Shown one piece after another: positions 9,277-17,733 of a stretch of 64,000 bases of DNA. The stretch's first letter is position 1, and each line of letters opens with the position of its first letter. Source of the stretch: Bradyrhizobium sp. AZCC 1610 (GTDB taxonomy: Bacteria > Pseudomonadota > Alphaproteobacteria > Rhizobiales > Xanthobacteraceae); assembly GCF_036924515.1 (NCBI RefSeq), contig NZ_JAZHRR010000001.1, forward strand, positions 1,521,001 through 1,585,000, read 5' to 3'. The position numbers and the translations under genes are program-made. The notes under the pieces are model-generated. The model did not search any database, was not told the DNA's origin, and saw only the letters and a list, made by a program, of their open reading frames with translations.

Positions 9277-9361
9277 CGTAGGGTGGGTTAGCGAAGCGTA
9301 ACCCACCATTGATCCGCTTGCACAGCGGCCGGCGGATTACGCTCAGCTAATCCGCCCTACG
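9277..9361. repeat. Palindromic intergenic repeat
   Basis: GTAGGGTGGGTTAGCGAAGCGTAACCCACC is followed by the related GGCGGATTACGCTCAGCTAATCCGCCCTAC (9331-9360), giving nested inverted repeats. It lies 10 bases after the carboxylase stop and may stop or stabilise that transcript. Confidence 0.7.
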
Positions 9362-9619
9362 GACTGCGGACTGATTTGCTTTGCACGCAAGCGCAATCTT
9401 GCGCAGCCGCGTGCGACCAACTGGCACGACGGGCAAATCACTTCTGATTTTCCGAAGTGGTGTCAAGGCCGGGAATCAAAAATATTCTGCTTTCGTTCTG
9501 ACCCAAATCACTCACATAACTCCGCTTGTCTCACGGCAGATGAGGGGCGTTGGCCATCGTCACGAACGTGCGGTGAGATGCGATGGACGCAAATGGCGCG
9601 ATAGACGTACGCGCCGGAT

Positions 9620-9935
9620 GTGTACGGTGAAGTCGTGTGGTCCGGACGCCGCGGTGCTGGCGTTAAGTTCTCGAGAAGCAAGCTTCTTGGGAGCGACGGT
9701 GGCAAGAAAGCCGTTCACCGGGGAGAGCACGAAGTAAGCCGTAAAGCCATTGCGCAGGGAAGGCCGGAATGCTCCCGCTGCCCTGTATGCTCGTGTGCAT
9801 TTTTGTTTGCGCAAATCGCACGCGAGACCGCGGGTGCAGCAAGCAACCGGTCTTCCCTGCGCCCTCTGATCGAAGAGGGCGGGAAGTTGATAGCAGGCCT
9901 CGGACGCAATGCGCCGCGAGATCGCGAAGTCGTAT
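9620..9935. repeat. Non-coding, repeat-like segment
   Basis: No convincing gene lies between 9268 and 10133. From about 9620 to 9935 there is a segment I recognise as a type recurring in intergenic regions of Bradyrhizobium and relatives. It includes GCGCAGGGAAGGCCGG (about 9755) and its inverse-like CCGGTCTTCCCTGCGC (9848-9863), which could pair to enclose about 90 bases. Short open frames cross it in both directions but have no family features. The recurrence claim rests on memory of related genomes. Confidence 0.45.
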
Positions 9936-9938
9936 CGG

Positions 9939-10020
9939 CGTAGGATGGGTGGAGCGAAGCGATACCCATCGCCATCCGCACCGGCATTGATGGGTATCGC
10001 TTCGCTCCACCCATCCTACG
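9939..10020. repeat. Palindromic intergenic repeat
   Basis: CGTAGGATGGGTGGAGCGAAGCGATACCCATC (9939-9970) is mirrored by GATGGGTATCGCTTCGCTCCACCCATCCTACG (9989-10020), near-perfect 32-base arms with an 18-base loop. It lies directly next to the REP half-site that precedes the IS110 gene. Confidence 0.8.
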
Positions 10021-10033
10021 CGATCCGCTCAGC

Positions 10034-11851
10034 CGTCATCGTCCGCGAAGGCGGGTGACCCAGATGCTATGGGGGGAGCGGCGGCGAGGGTGTGGATACC
10101 CTCGAGCGCCGTGATCACGCAATGGAGCACCCCATGTCGCAATCGTTTGACGCCAGCAGGTCCCTCACCGCCTTCGAACAGGATAGCACGTTGGTCGCAG
10201 TGATCGAGATGAGCCAGTCGAAGTGGCTTGTTGCGGCTGTGATCCCGGGGGTCGAGCGCCAGCCCCTGAAGAAGCTTGGTGCAAATGCGGACGCTCTGCT
10301 GAAGCTGTTGCAGCGCTGGCAGGATGAAGCGCGCAAGGCCGGGCGGACGGTCAGGCGGATCGTCTGCGCCTATGAGGCCGGGCGAGACGGATTCTGGCTG
10401 GCGCGCTGGCTGCAGGCGCGCGCCATCGAGGCCTACGTCATCCATGCCGCAAGCATCGCAGTGTCCCGCGAGCACCGCCGGGCCAAGACCGATCGGATCG
10501 ATACGGAACTGCTGATGCGCTCGTTTCTCGGCTGGCTGCGTGGCGAGAAGCGCCATTGCAGCATGGTCGCGATCCCGACCATGGCGGAAGAAGATGCGCG
10601 GCGGCCGAGTCGTGAGCGGGAGAGCCTCGTGGGCGAGCAAACACGGATCGTCAACCGGATCAAGGCTGTCCTCGCCCTGTTCGGCATCGGCGGGTTCAAT
10701 CCGAGGCTGCGCAAGGCGGCGCAGAAGCTTGCGACACTGCACACCGCGGAAGGAACACCGTTACCGGAAAATGCCCACGCCGAATTGCGCCGCGATCTGG
10801 AGCGGCTGCGCCTGGTGCACGACCAGATCCACATCATCGAAAGTGAACGGTTGCGCCGGCTCGCGCTCGCGCCGGCCGCAACGACAAGGCCTCACGCGAT
10901 GGTTCGTCTGATCGCAAGGGTTTTTGGCGTCGGCATTGAGACCGCCGACATGCTGGTAAATGAGGCGCTGGCGCGCAAGCTGCGCGATCGCAAAGCTGTT
11001 GCGCGCTATGCTGGACTGACCGGCGCGCCGGACGAGAGCGGCAAGCGCCGGCGCGAGAAGGGACTGGCCCGCGCCGGCAACGGTCGGGTCCGCCGCGGCA
11101 TGATCCAACTGGCCTGGCGCTTTCTGATCTTCCAGAAGGATAGCCGGCTCGTCCGTTGGTTCCGCGAGCGCACAGCGGATGGCCGCAGCACCACGCGCAA
11201 AACCATGATCGTGGCGCTGGCGCGCAAGCTGCTCATCGCGCTGTGGCGGCTGGCAACCACCGGCGAGATAACTGAGGGGCTCAGGCTGCGCCCGGCCGGC
11301 ACTTGACCATGCAGCTTCCGCAACTCCAACACGATTGACGGTTCAGCAGCCGGCAGTCTGCCGACGACATCCGAGGTGGCGGTGATCCGCCGGAATACAT
11401 GGCCTTTGCGCCGCGACCCAGAATGGACCCGCCGCCCCGGAGCTTCGCCCCCCGATGCGCATGCATGCATCATGGTTCTGGTCCCGATCGATCAACCGAA
11501 TACAAGTCTGCGACGCGGTATCGCGTCCACGGTGGGCTCGCCTCGGAAATCGTCCCTATGCCGCTAACGCCAAACCTCGTCCCGCCCTCAAGCCTGCCGC
11601 CGGGCTCACGACCGTCAAGGGCTGCGTCGCTCCGCGATGGCCTGCGGCCACCCTTGACCGTCGTTCCGCCCAGGCGGCTAGTCGTCTCGGGGTCGGGACG
11701 AGGAGATGTCGGTCTTCGTCGAACAAGGAGACGACAGCAATGATCTGACAACGATCACTCTTGATCACCCCCATACAAGTATTCCAGAGACGTCAGCGAT
11801 TCAGCGGAGAAGCCGCGGCGTACTGGATACCGCCTTCGCGGGGTATGACGA
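10034..11851. mobile_element. IS110-family insertion sequence inside a split REP-like palindrome (ends approximate)
   Basis: The transposase gene is flanked by two halves of one palindrome: CGTCATCGTCCGCGAAGGCGGGTGACCCAG-like sequence at 10034-10064, and its partner (ACTGGATACCGCC, then TTCGCGGGGTATGACGA) at 11821-11851. Rejoined, they make a typical REP hairpin. IS110 elements have no long terminal repeats, and some members target REP sequences, so the true ends lie somewhere inside these limits. The 500 bases after the gene contain no recognisable ORF and are probably the long non-coding end (potential bridge RNA region) of the element plus flanking DNA. Confidence 0.6.
10134..11306 (+). 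CDS. IS110-family transposase
   Basis: A 390-residue DEDD-type transposase. The N-terminal RuvC-like domain shows VIEMSQSKW, AYEAGRDGFWLARWL and KTDRIDTELL (the acidic residues; the first is Glu rather than the usual Asp). The C-terminal Transposase_20 domain shows GVGIETADML, then YAGLTGAPDESG and MIQLAWRFL, ending ALARKLLIALWRL. It cuts and joins DNA for element movement. ATG 10134 has a GGAG six bases upstream; ATG 10122 is an alternative. The frame is intact, so it may be active. Confidence 0.9.
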   Translation: MSQSFDASRSLTAFEQDSTLVAVIEMSQSKWLVAAVIPGVERQPLKKLGANADALLKLLQRWQDEARKAGRTVRRIVCAYEAGRDGFWLARWLQARAIEAYVIHAASIAVSREHRRAKTDRIDTELLMRSFLGWLRGEKRHCSMVAIPTMAEEDARRPSRERESLVGEQTRIVNRIKAVLALFGIGGFNPRLRKAAQKLATLHTAEGTPLPENAHAELRRDLERLRLVHDQIHIIESERLRRLALAPAATTRPHAMVRLIARVFGVGIETADMLVNEALARKLRDRKAVARYAGLTGAPDESGKRRREKGLARAGNGRVRRGMIQLAWRFLIFQKDSRLVRWFRERTADGRSTTRKTMIVALARKLLIALWRLATTGEITEGLRLRPAGT

Positions 11852-11881
11852 TCGTCAGGTGGTTAGAGCCTTATGCGATTA

Positions 11882-13510
11882 CTACCCCAACCTCAACTCC
11901 TCATACCCCTTCGCCGCCACCTCATCGCACCTTGCGCGATAAGCCGGCGCGCTGCCGCTGTAGCGGGCGACGATGCGGGTCTGCTTGCCCTCGACGTTGG
12001 AATTGATGCCGGTCATCCAGGAATTGACTTCGTTGGACAGCAGTCCCTCGCCGAGCGCCTTGACGTGGTCGGTCCAGGATTTCACGCCTTCCGGTGTCGC
12101 CTCCAGCCGCGTCAGCTTGTTGGCCATAGCAAAACGTATCAGTCCGGTCACCCAGTCGATGCTGTATTCGATGCTGCGCGGGATGTTGCCGAGCGCGGTG
12201 TGCGGCCCCATCAGCATCAGCATGTTCGGAAATTCATGCACCATGATGCCGAGATAGGTCTCCGGGCCTTTTCTCCACTTGTCCTTCAGCCGCACGCCGC
12301 CAACCCCGCGAAAATCGATCTTGTCGAAGCTGCCGGTGATGGCGTCAAAACCGGTCGCGTAGATGATGATGTCGAACGCGTATTCCCTGTCGCTGGTCTT
12401 GATGCCCGCAGGCGTGATCCGCTCGATCGGCGTCTCGTTGATGTCTACCAGTTCGACATTGTCCTGGTTGTAGACCTCGTAATAGAAGGTCTCGAGCGGC
12501 AGCCGCCGCGTGCCAAAGCCGTGATTCCTGGGGATCAGCTTCTCGGCCACGGCCTGGTTCTTCACGCGCTCTCGGATCTTGCGCGCCACGAAATCGGAGA
12601 TCGTGGCGTTCGCCTTGCGGTCGATCAGGATGTCGCGGAAATTGCCTTGCCAGATGCCGAAGCCGCGCTCGCCATAGAGCTTTTCATAAAACGCCTCGCG
12701 CTCCTCATCCGACACCTCGAACGCGCCGCGCGGGTCCGGCGTGTGCAGGAAGCAGGCAAAGGTCTCCTGGCAGCGGGCGAACATTTCCGGATAGCCCACC
12801 TTGATTTTCACTTGCGTCTCGGCGTCGATCTTGCCGTTGTGCAGCGGTGCGCACCAGTTCGGGGTGCGCTGGAACACGGTGAGATGGCCAACTTGTCCCG
12901 CGATGGTCTGGATGGTCTGCACGCCGGTGGCGCCGGTGCCGATCACGGCGACGCGCTTGCCGGTGAAATCGACGGGCTCCTTCGGCCATCGCGCGGTGTG
13001 GAAGGATGCGCCCTTGAAATCGTCGCGTCCCTCGATCCGCGGCAGCGTAGGGGTCGACAGCGGCCCGATCGCGGTGATCAAGAACCGCGTGTTGAAGCGG
13101 CTGCCGTCTTCGCGGGTAATGCTCCAGCTCCGCGAGCCCTCGTCGTAAACCGCTGCCGTCACCCGGCTGCGAAACTGGATATCGCGACGCAGGTCGAACT
13201 TGTCGGCGACATGGTTGAGATAGCGCAACGTCTCCGGCTGGCCGGCGAAATGCTCCGACCACTCCCATTCCTCCAAAAGCTCCTTGGAGAACGAATAGCC
13301 GTAGGAATAGCTCTCCGAATCGAATCGCGCGCCGGGATAGCGGTTCCAGTACCAGGTGCCGCCGACATCGGTGCCGGCCTCGAATACCCTCACGCGAAAA
13401 CCTTGTTCGCGCAGCCGGTAGAGCTGGTACAGGCCCGACATGCCCGCCCCGATGATAATGGCGTCGTAATCCGGAATCGGCGTTGCTCCCGTGCTTATGG
13501 TTTGGTGCAA
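11882..13510 (-). CDS. Flavin-containing Baeyer-Villiger-type monooxygenase
   Basis: A 542-residue FAD/NADPH enzyme with two Rossmann motifs, GAGMSG (21-26) and GTGATG (191-196). Between them, residues 165-176 (FKGASFHTARWP) match the type I Baeyer-Villiger fingerprint FxGxxxHxxxW. The GGTWYWNRYPGARFD segment near residue 50 is typical of the phenylacetone/cyclohexanone monooxygenase group. It would insert oxygen into a ketone to give an ester or lactone. It is transcribed away from the GMC oxidoreductase across about 170 bp, and the two may act in one pathway (alcohol to ketone to ester). Its 3' end lies 31 bp from the split REP palindrome. Confidence 0.9.
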   Translation of the reverse strand: MHQTISTGATPIPDYDAIIIGAGMSGLYQLYRLREQGFRVRVFEAGTDVGGTWYWNRYPGARFDSESYSYGYSFSKELLEEWEWSEHFAGQPETLRYLNHVADKFDLRRDIQFRSRVTAAVYDEGSRSWSITREDGSRFNTRFLITAIGPLSTPTLPRIEGRDDFKGASFHTARWPKEPVDFTGKRVAVIGTGATGVQTIQTIAGQVGHLTVFQRTPNWCAPLHNGKIDAETQVKIKVGYPEMFARCQETFACFLHTPDPRGAFEVSDEEREAFYEKLYGERGFGIWQGNFRDILIDRKANATISDFVARKIRERVKNQAVAEKLIPRNHGFGTRRLPLETFYYEVYNQDNVELVDINETPIERITPAGIKTSDREYAFDIIIYATGFDAITGSFDKIDFRGVGGVRLKDKWRKGPETYLGIMVHEFPNMLMLMGPHTALGNIPRSIEYSIDWVTGLIRFAMANKLTRLEATPEGVKSWTDHVKALGEGLLSNEVNSWMTGINSNVEGKQTRIVARYSGSAPAYRARCDEVAAKGYEELRLG

Positions 13511-13679
13511 GGCTATCCGGTCTCGCGCCCGCGAACAAACCGGTATCGAGGCGCGGCAGGGTTGCAGGTTTGTCCGACCAAGCCCGCCTCACGCAGCTTT
13601 ACTGCCGGCCGCATCTGCCCCTATCGTGAAGCCGAGATCGCCCTTAGGCGACGTAGTTCAGGGAGCGAAGCGAACCACA

Positions 13680-15278
13680 ATGAACGATCCCGTTGACGTC
13701 CTGATCATCGGCGCCGGCGCATCCGGCGCGGCGGTGGCATGGAGCCTGGCCGAAACCAAGATGCACATCCTCTGCCTCGACCAGGGCGGCTGGATGAAGC
13801 CGTCGGAATATCCGAGCACAGGGCGGGACTGGGAGGCGAAGTTTTACGGCGACTGGTCGACCAGCCCGAACATCCGCGGCCGGCCCGAGGACTATCCTGT
13901 TAACGACGACAACTCGCCGATCAAGGTCGTCAACTTCAACGGTGTCGGTGGCTCGACGGTGATGTACACCGCGCATTGGCCGCGGCTGCACGCCTCCGAT
14001 TTCAAGGTGAAGACGCTCGATGGCGTCGCTGATGACTGGCCGATCGATTACGAAGTCCTCACCCCGTTCTTCGAGGAGAACGACCGGATGATGGGCGTAT
14101 CGGGCCTGTCAGGTGATCCGCTTTCGCCGCTGACGCACCCGCCGATGCCGCCGCAGCCGCTCGGGCTTTCCGGCCCGCTGATCGGCAAGGCCATGAACAA
14201 GCTCGGTTGGCATTGGTGGCCGTCGGACACCACGATCGCGACGATGGATTACGAGGGCAGGGCGCGCTGCATCAATCTCGGCCATTGCACGCCGGCCTGC
14301 GCGCAAGGCGCCAAAGCCTCGACCGACATCACCTATTGGCCGCACGCGATCCGCGCCGGCGTCGAGCTCAAGACCCATTGCCGCGTGCGCGAGATCCTGA
14401 CCAACGAGGATGGCATGGCCTCGGGCGTCGTCTACTATGACAAGGACGGTGTCGAGCAATTCCAGACGGCCGAGGTCGTCATCATCGCCTGCAACGGCGT
14501 TGGTACGCCGCGGCTGCTCTTGAACTCGGTCTCCGGCCGCTTCCCGAATGGGCTGGCCAATTCATCCGGCCTGGTCGGCAAGAACCTGATGTTCCATCCC
14601 TATGCGCAGATCTACGGCTTCGTGAAGGAGCCGACCGACAGTAACCGCGCGCCGCCGACCTGCCTCTGGAGCAAGGAGTTTTACGACACAGACCTGTCGC
14701 GCGGCTTTGTCCGAGGCTATGGCATCCAGTTCGGCCGCGGTGCAGGGCCCGTGTTCGAAGCGGTCGCGAGCGAGCAGAAGGGCATTTTGCCGTGGGGTGC
14801 GGATCATCACCGCGTGTTTCGCAAGCTCAATGGCCATCGCCTCGCGGTCTCCGCGATTTGCGAGGATCTGCCCGAGGAGCACAACCGCGTCACGCTCGAT
14901 CCCGTGCTGAAGGACAGCCACGGAATCCCTGCGCCGAAGATCGATTACACCATCGGCGAGAACAGCCGGAAGATGATGGAGCATGGCCTGGCGCGCGGCC
15001 GCGAGATTCTCGAAGCCGCCGGCGCGACCGACATCTGCATCAACAACCCGATTCCCTGGGGCGGCTGGCATCTGCTCGGCACGGCGCGGATGGGTACCGA
15101 TCCTGCGCGCTCCGTGGTCAACGAATGGGGCCGCTCGCACGACGTAAAGAACCTCTTCATCGTCGACGGCAGCGTGTTCGTGACCTCGGGCGGCGTGAAT
15201 CCGACCTCGACCATCCAGGCGATCGCGCTCTATGTCGCCGACCAGATGAAGCAACGCCTTGCCAACCTCTTCGATTGA
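13680..15278 (+). CDS. GMC-family flavoprotein oxidoreductase (large subunit)
   Basis: A 532-residue FAD enzyme. The dinucleotide motif VLIIGAGASGAAVAW lies near the N-terminus, and GGSTVMYTAHWPRLH is the GMC signature region. The C-terminal GGWHLLGTARMGTDP and GGVNPTSTIQAIAL hold the catalytic His and Asn. It resembles the large subunit of gluconate 2-dehydrogenase-type membrane dehydrogenases that oxidise sugars or alcohols. No signal peptide is visible, which fits subunits exported with a Tat-bearing partner or a cytoplasmic enzyme. ATG at 13680 follows GGGAGCG about 11 bases upstream. The next gene begins 7 bases after its stop. Confidence 0.88.
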   Translation: MNDPVDVLIIGAGASGAAVAWSLAETKMHILCLDQGGWMKPSEYPSTGRDWEAKFYGDWSTSPNIRGRPEDYPVNDDNSPIKVVNFNGVGGSTVMYTAHWPRLHASDFKVKTLDGVADDWPIDYEVLTPFFEENDRMMGVSGLSGDPLSPLTHPPMPPQPLGLSGPLIGKAMNKLGWHWWPSDTTIATMDYEGRARCINLGHCTPACAQGAKASTDITYWPHAIRAGVELKTHCRVREILTNEDGMASGVVYYDKDGVEQFQTAEVVIIACNGVGTPRLLLNSVSGRFPNGLANSSGLVGKNLMFHPYAQIYGFVKEPTDSNRAPPTCLWSKEFYDTDLSRGFVRGYGIQFGRGAGPVFEAVASEQKGILPWGADHHRVFRKLNGHRLAVSAICEDLPEEHNRVTLDPVLKDSHGIPAPKIDYTIGENSRKMMEHGLARGREILEAAGATDICINNPIPWGGWHLLGTARMGTDPARSVVNEWGRSHDVKNLFIVDGSVFVTSGGVNPTSTIQAIALYVADQMKQRLANLFD

Positions 15279-15285
15279 GACCGCC

Positions 15286-15735
15286 ATGTCCGCAGCCAAT
15301 GAACTGACCTCAGCCCAACGCGACGATCTCCGCACCGTCGCTGCGATGATTATTCCCGCCAGCGACGAGTACAAGGTGCCCGGCGCGGACGATCCCGCGA
15401 TCCAGGCCGACATGCTGGCGACGCTCGGCCGCGACACCGCGCAGGTCACGCAGGCGCTCGATCATCTCGCGCGTCTCGCAGGCCAACCGCTGGCCGAACT
15501 CGATACGGCCAAACGCGAGGCGATAGCGACAGAGTTCCGCGCTACGGGCGGCGCTGCGGCGACGACGCTCGTCCGCGTCGTCCTGCAATGCTACTACCGC
15601 GACGACCGCGTGCTGCGCTCGCTCGGGCTTGAGCTGCGCGCGCCGTTCCCGAAAGGTTACACGCTGGAGCAGGGCGACTGGTCGCTGCTCGATCCCGTCA
15701 AGGCGCGGCCGGCGAAGTTCCGCCGCGCGCCCTAG
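15286..15735 (+). CDS. Gluconate 2-dehydrogenase subunit 3-like protein
   Basis: A 149-residue protein beginning TSAQRDDLRTVAAMIIPASDEYKVPGADD. This pattern (residues about 7-35, TLRAVAxxIIPxxD type) marks the small third subunit of GMC dehydrogenase complexes. It would assemble with the preceding flavoprotein, and the 7-base spacing implies translational coupling. Unlike many family members it lacks a Tat signal. No cytochrome c subunit is encoded nearby, so the electron acceptor is unknown. Confidence 0.75.
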   Translation: MSAANELTSAQRDDLRTVAAMIIPASDEYKVPGADDPAIQADMLATLGRDTAQVTQALDHLARLAGQPLAELDTAKREAIATEFRATGGAAATTLVRVVLQCYYRDDRVLRSLGLELRAPFPKGYTLEQGDWSLLDPVKARPAKFRRAP

Positions 15736-15816
15736 CAGGCCAGCCCTGCGCCGGATGCGGGCATCTTGCGCAGGCGGTTCCCGGCCACCATCTGATGAGG
15801 CCGAAGGAATCTCGCC

Positions 15817-16836
15817 ATGTTGGATGTTACCTCAGATATCGCCGATGACGATCCGTCATCGCGAACGGCCGAGCCTGCCCGCGACAATGACCGGGTCTTG
15901 CTCGATGCCTATTCCAATGCCGTGATCGACGTGACCGAACGCGTAGGCCCCGCCGTCGTGCGCGTCGAAACCGGGCCGAAGGTGCGCAGCGTGCGCGAGC
16001 GCGGCGGGCTTGGCTCCGGCATCGTGATCTCGCCCGACGGCCTGGTGCTGACCAACAGTCATGTGGTCGGCTCATCGAAAGAGATCAGGCTGCGCGACAT
16101 CGAAGGCTTTGTCACCGATGCCCACGTGCTCGGCGTCGATCCCGACACCGACCTCGCGCTGTTGCGAGCCGACGGCGCGCGCGATCTGCGCTATGCCTCG
16201 CTCGGCAATTCCAAGAGCCTGCGCCGTGGCCAGCTCGTGGTCGCGATCGGCAACCCGCTCGGCTTCGAATCGACCGTTACCGCCGGTGTGGTGTCCGCGC
16301 TCGGCCGCTCGATCCGCTCGATGAGCGGGCGGACCATCGAGGACGTGATCCAGACCGACGCCGCGCTCAATCCCGGCAATTCCGGCGGCCCGCTGGTGTC
16401 GTCAGCGGCCGAGGTGATCGGCATCAACACCGCCATCATCAACGGCGCGCAGGGCATCTGCTTTGCGGTCGCCAGCAACACCGCGCAGTTCGTGCTGTCG
16501 GAGATCATCCGCCACGGCTATGTCCGGCGCGCCTATATCGGCGTGGCAGGTCAGACCGCGCCGATCCCGCGGCGGCATGCGGTGGTCGCCGGCGTCGACA
16601 ACAAGATGGGCGCGCTGCTGGCACAGATCGAGCCGGATAGCCCGGCCGCAAAGGCAGGATTATTACCGGGCGATGTCGCGATCAGGCTCGACGGCGTCGA
16701 GATCAACGGCGTCGACGACCTGATCCGCGCTCTCGACCGCGACCGCATCGGCCGCACGTTGTCGATGGACGTGCTGCGAATGGGGAGGTTGCGCGCGATC
16801 GATATTCATCCGGTGGAGAGGAAGCCGGCGCGGTAG
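15817..16836 (+). CDS. HtrA/DegP-like serine protease with PDZ domain (S1C)
   Basis: 339 residues: a trypsin-like domain (about 40-235) with the complete triad His82 (TNSHVV), Asp112 (DPDTDLAL) and Ser189 (NPGNSGGP), then a single PDZ domain (about 245-335, AKAGLLPGDVAIRLDG). These enzymes degrade or refold damaged proteins. No signal peptide or membrane anchor precedes the protease domain; the N-terminus is acidic and polar (MLDVTSDIADDD). It may therefore be cytoplasmic, unlike DegP/DegQ. ATG at 15817 has GAAGGAA upstream. Confidence 0.9.
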   Translation: MLDVTSDIADDDPSSRTAEPARDNDRVLLDAYSNAVIDVTERVGPAVVRVETGPKVRSVRERGGLGSGIVISPDGLVLTNSHVVGSSKEIRLRDIEGFVTDAHVLGVDPDTDLALLRADGARDLRYASLGNSKSLRRGQLVVAIGNPLGFESTVTAGVVSALGRSIRSMSGRTIEDVIQTDAALNPGNSGGPLVSSAAEVIGINTAIINGAQGICFAVASNTAQFVLSEIIRHGYVRRAYIGVAGQTAPIPRRHAVVAGVDNKMGALLAQIEPDSPAAKAGLLPGDVAIRLDGVEINGVDDLIRALDRDRIGRTLSMDVLRMGRLRAIDIHPVERKPAR

Positions 16837-16850
16837 TATTGTCCTCAGTT

Positions 16851-16941
16851 CGTCATGCGCGGGCTTGACCCGCGCATCCATCAATCTTCGCAAGAGTCTT
16901 TTCTTGGGATGGATTGCCGGGTGAAGCCCGGCAATGACAAG
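16851..16941. repeat. Palindromic intergenic repeat
   Basis: CGTCATGCGCGGGCTTGACCCGCGCATCCATCA pairs partly with GGATGGATTGCCGGGTGAAGCCCGGCAATGACA. Each arm also contains its own inner hairpin. It sits between convergent genes (protease and alpha/beta hydrolase) and could act as a shared transcript end. Confidence 0.65.
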
Positions 16942-16950
16942 CGTGGCCTA

Positions 16951-17730
16951 CTAACGCAACGCCGCCAGCAACTCGTCCGGCGCTTCGGCCATGATCATGT
17001 GGCCGGCGCCGGGCACAACCACGATACGCGAATTCGGCGTCGCCGCCGCCAGCGTCTTGCCGGCCTTCGCGGGCGTCATCATATCACGCTCGCCGAGAAT
17101 GAAGGTCGCGGGCACCTTAACCTGCGCGGCAGCCGTCAGCGCATTCTGATACGAATTACAGGCATTGAGATCGTTGTAGAGCACGCCCGGCCGTGACTGC
17201 TGCAGCACGCGCTGTGCGCCCTGATGCATCCACAGTCCCGGCGCGAGGCTGCCGCCGAGTTCGGCCTTGAAGCCGAGGCCCCAGATCGAGACCATGTCGA
17301 TGGCATCGGGATTGTTGACCTCCGCGGCCTTGAGCAGATCCGGCCCCACGGTCATCGCGGCGGCGGTGCCGATCAAACTGAGGCCCGAGACCTTGTCGGG
17401 ATGCCGCGCGGAAGTCTCGAGTGCGATCAGCGATCCCATCGAATGCCCGACCAGCTTCGCCTTCGTCGCGCCGGCCGCTTCGAGCAGCGCGGCGGTCCAG
17501 TCGGCCAGGTCGGCAATGGTCGGCAGCGGCGCGCCGGCCGAGCGGCCGTGGCCCGGCAGATCGGGCGCCAGCACGGAATAGCCGTGATGCGCGAACCAGC
17601 GGCTGTGCAGCGCCCAGGTCGAATGATCGAACCCCGCGCCGTGCAGCATCACCACCGCGGGCAGCGACGGATCGAACGGACGGCCGCCGGTGGCCACGAA
17701 GACATCAGCACCATTGACGGAAAGCTGCAT
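16951..17730 (-). CDS. Alpha/beta-fold hydrolase
   Basis: 259 residues with the canonical fold: VVMLHGAGFDHSTW (oxyanion hole), DLPGHGRS, nucleophile elbow GHSMGS (Ser about residue 96), acid Asp in LGERDMMTP, and catalytic His in VPGAGHMIMAE near the C-terminus. It hydrolyses an ester, lactone or similar bond; the substrate is not evident. The start lies 3 bases after the metY stop, so the two are co-transcribed. Confidence 0.88.
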   Translation of the reverse strand: MQLSVNGADVFVATGGRPFDPSLPAVVMLHGAGFDHSTWALHSRWFAHHGYSVLAPDLPGHGRSAGAPLPTIADLADWTAALLEAAGATKAKLVGHSMGSLIALETSARHPDKVSGLSLIGTAAAMTVGPDLLKAAEVNNPDAIDMVSIWGLGFKAELGGSLAPGLWMHQGAQRVLQQSRPGVLYNDLNACNSYQNALTAAAQVKVPATFILGERDMMTPAKAGKTLAAATPNSRIVVVPGAGHMIMAEAPDELLAALR

Positions 17731-17733
17731 GGT

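Noticed and set aside
9381..9943. Several small open frames after the carboxylase gene
   Set aside because: They overlap each other on both strands, lie on repeat-like sequence and have no ribosome-binding site or family features.
11873..13696. Long plus-strand frame opposite the Baeyer-Villiger monooxygenase
   Set aside because: No domain, composition typical of antisense frames, and the minus-strand gene has all family motifs.
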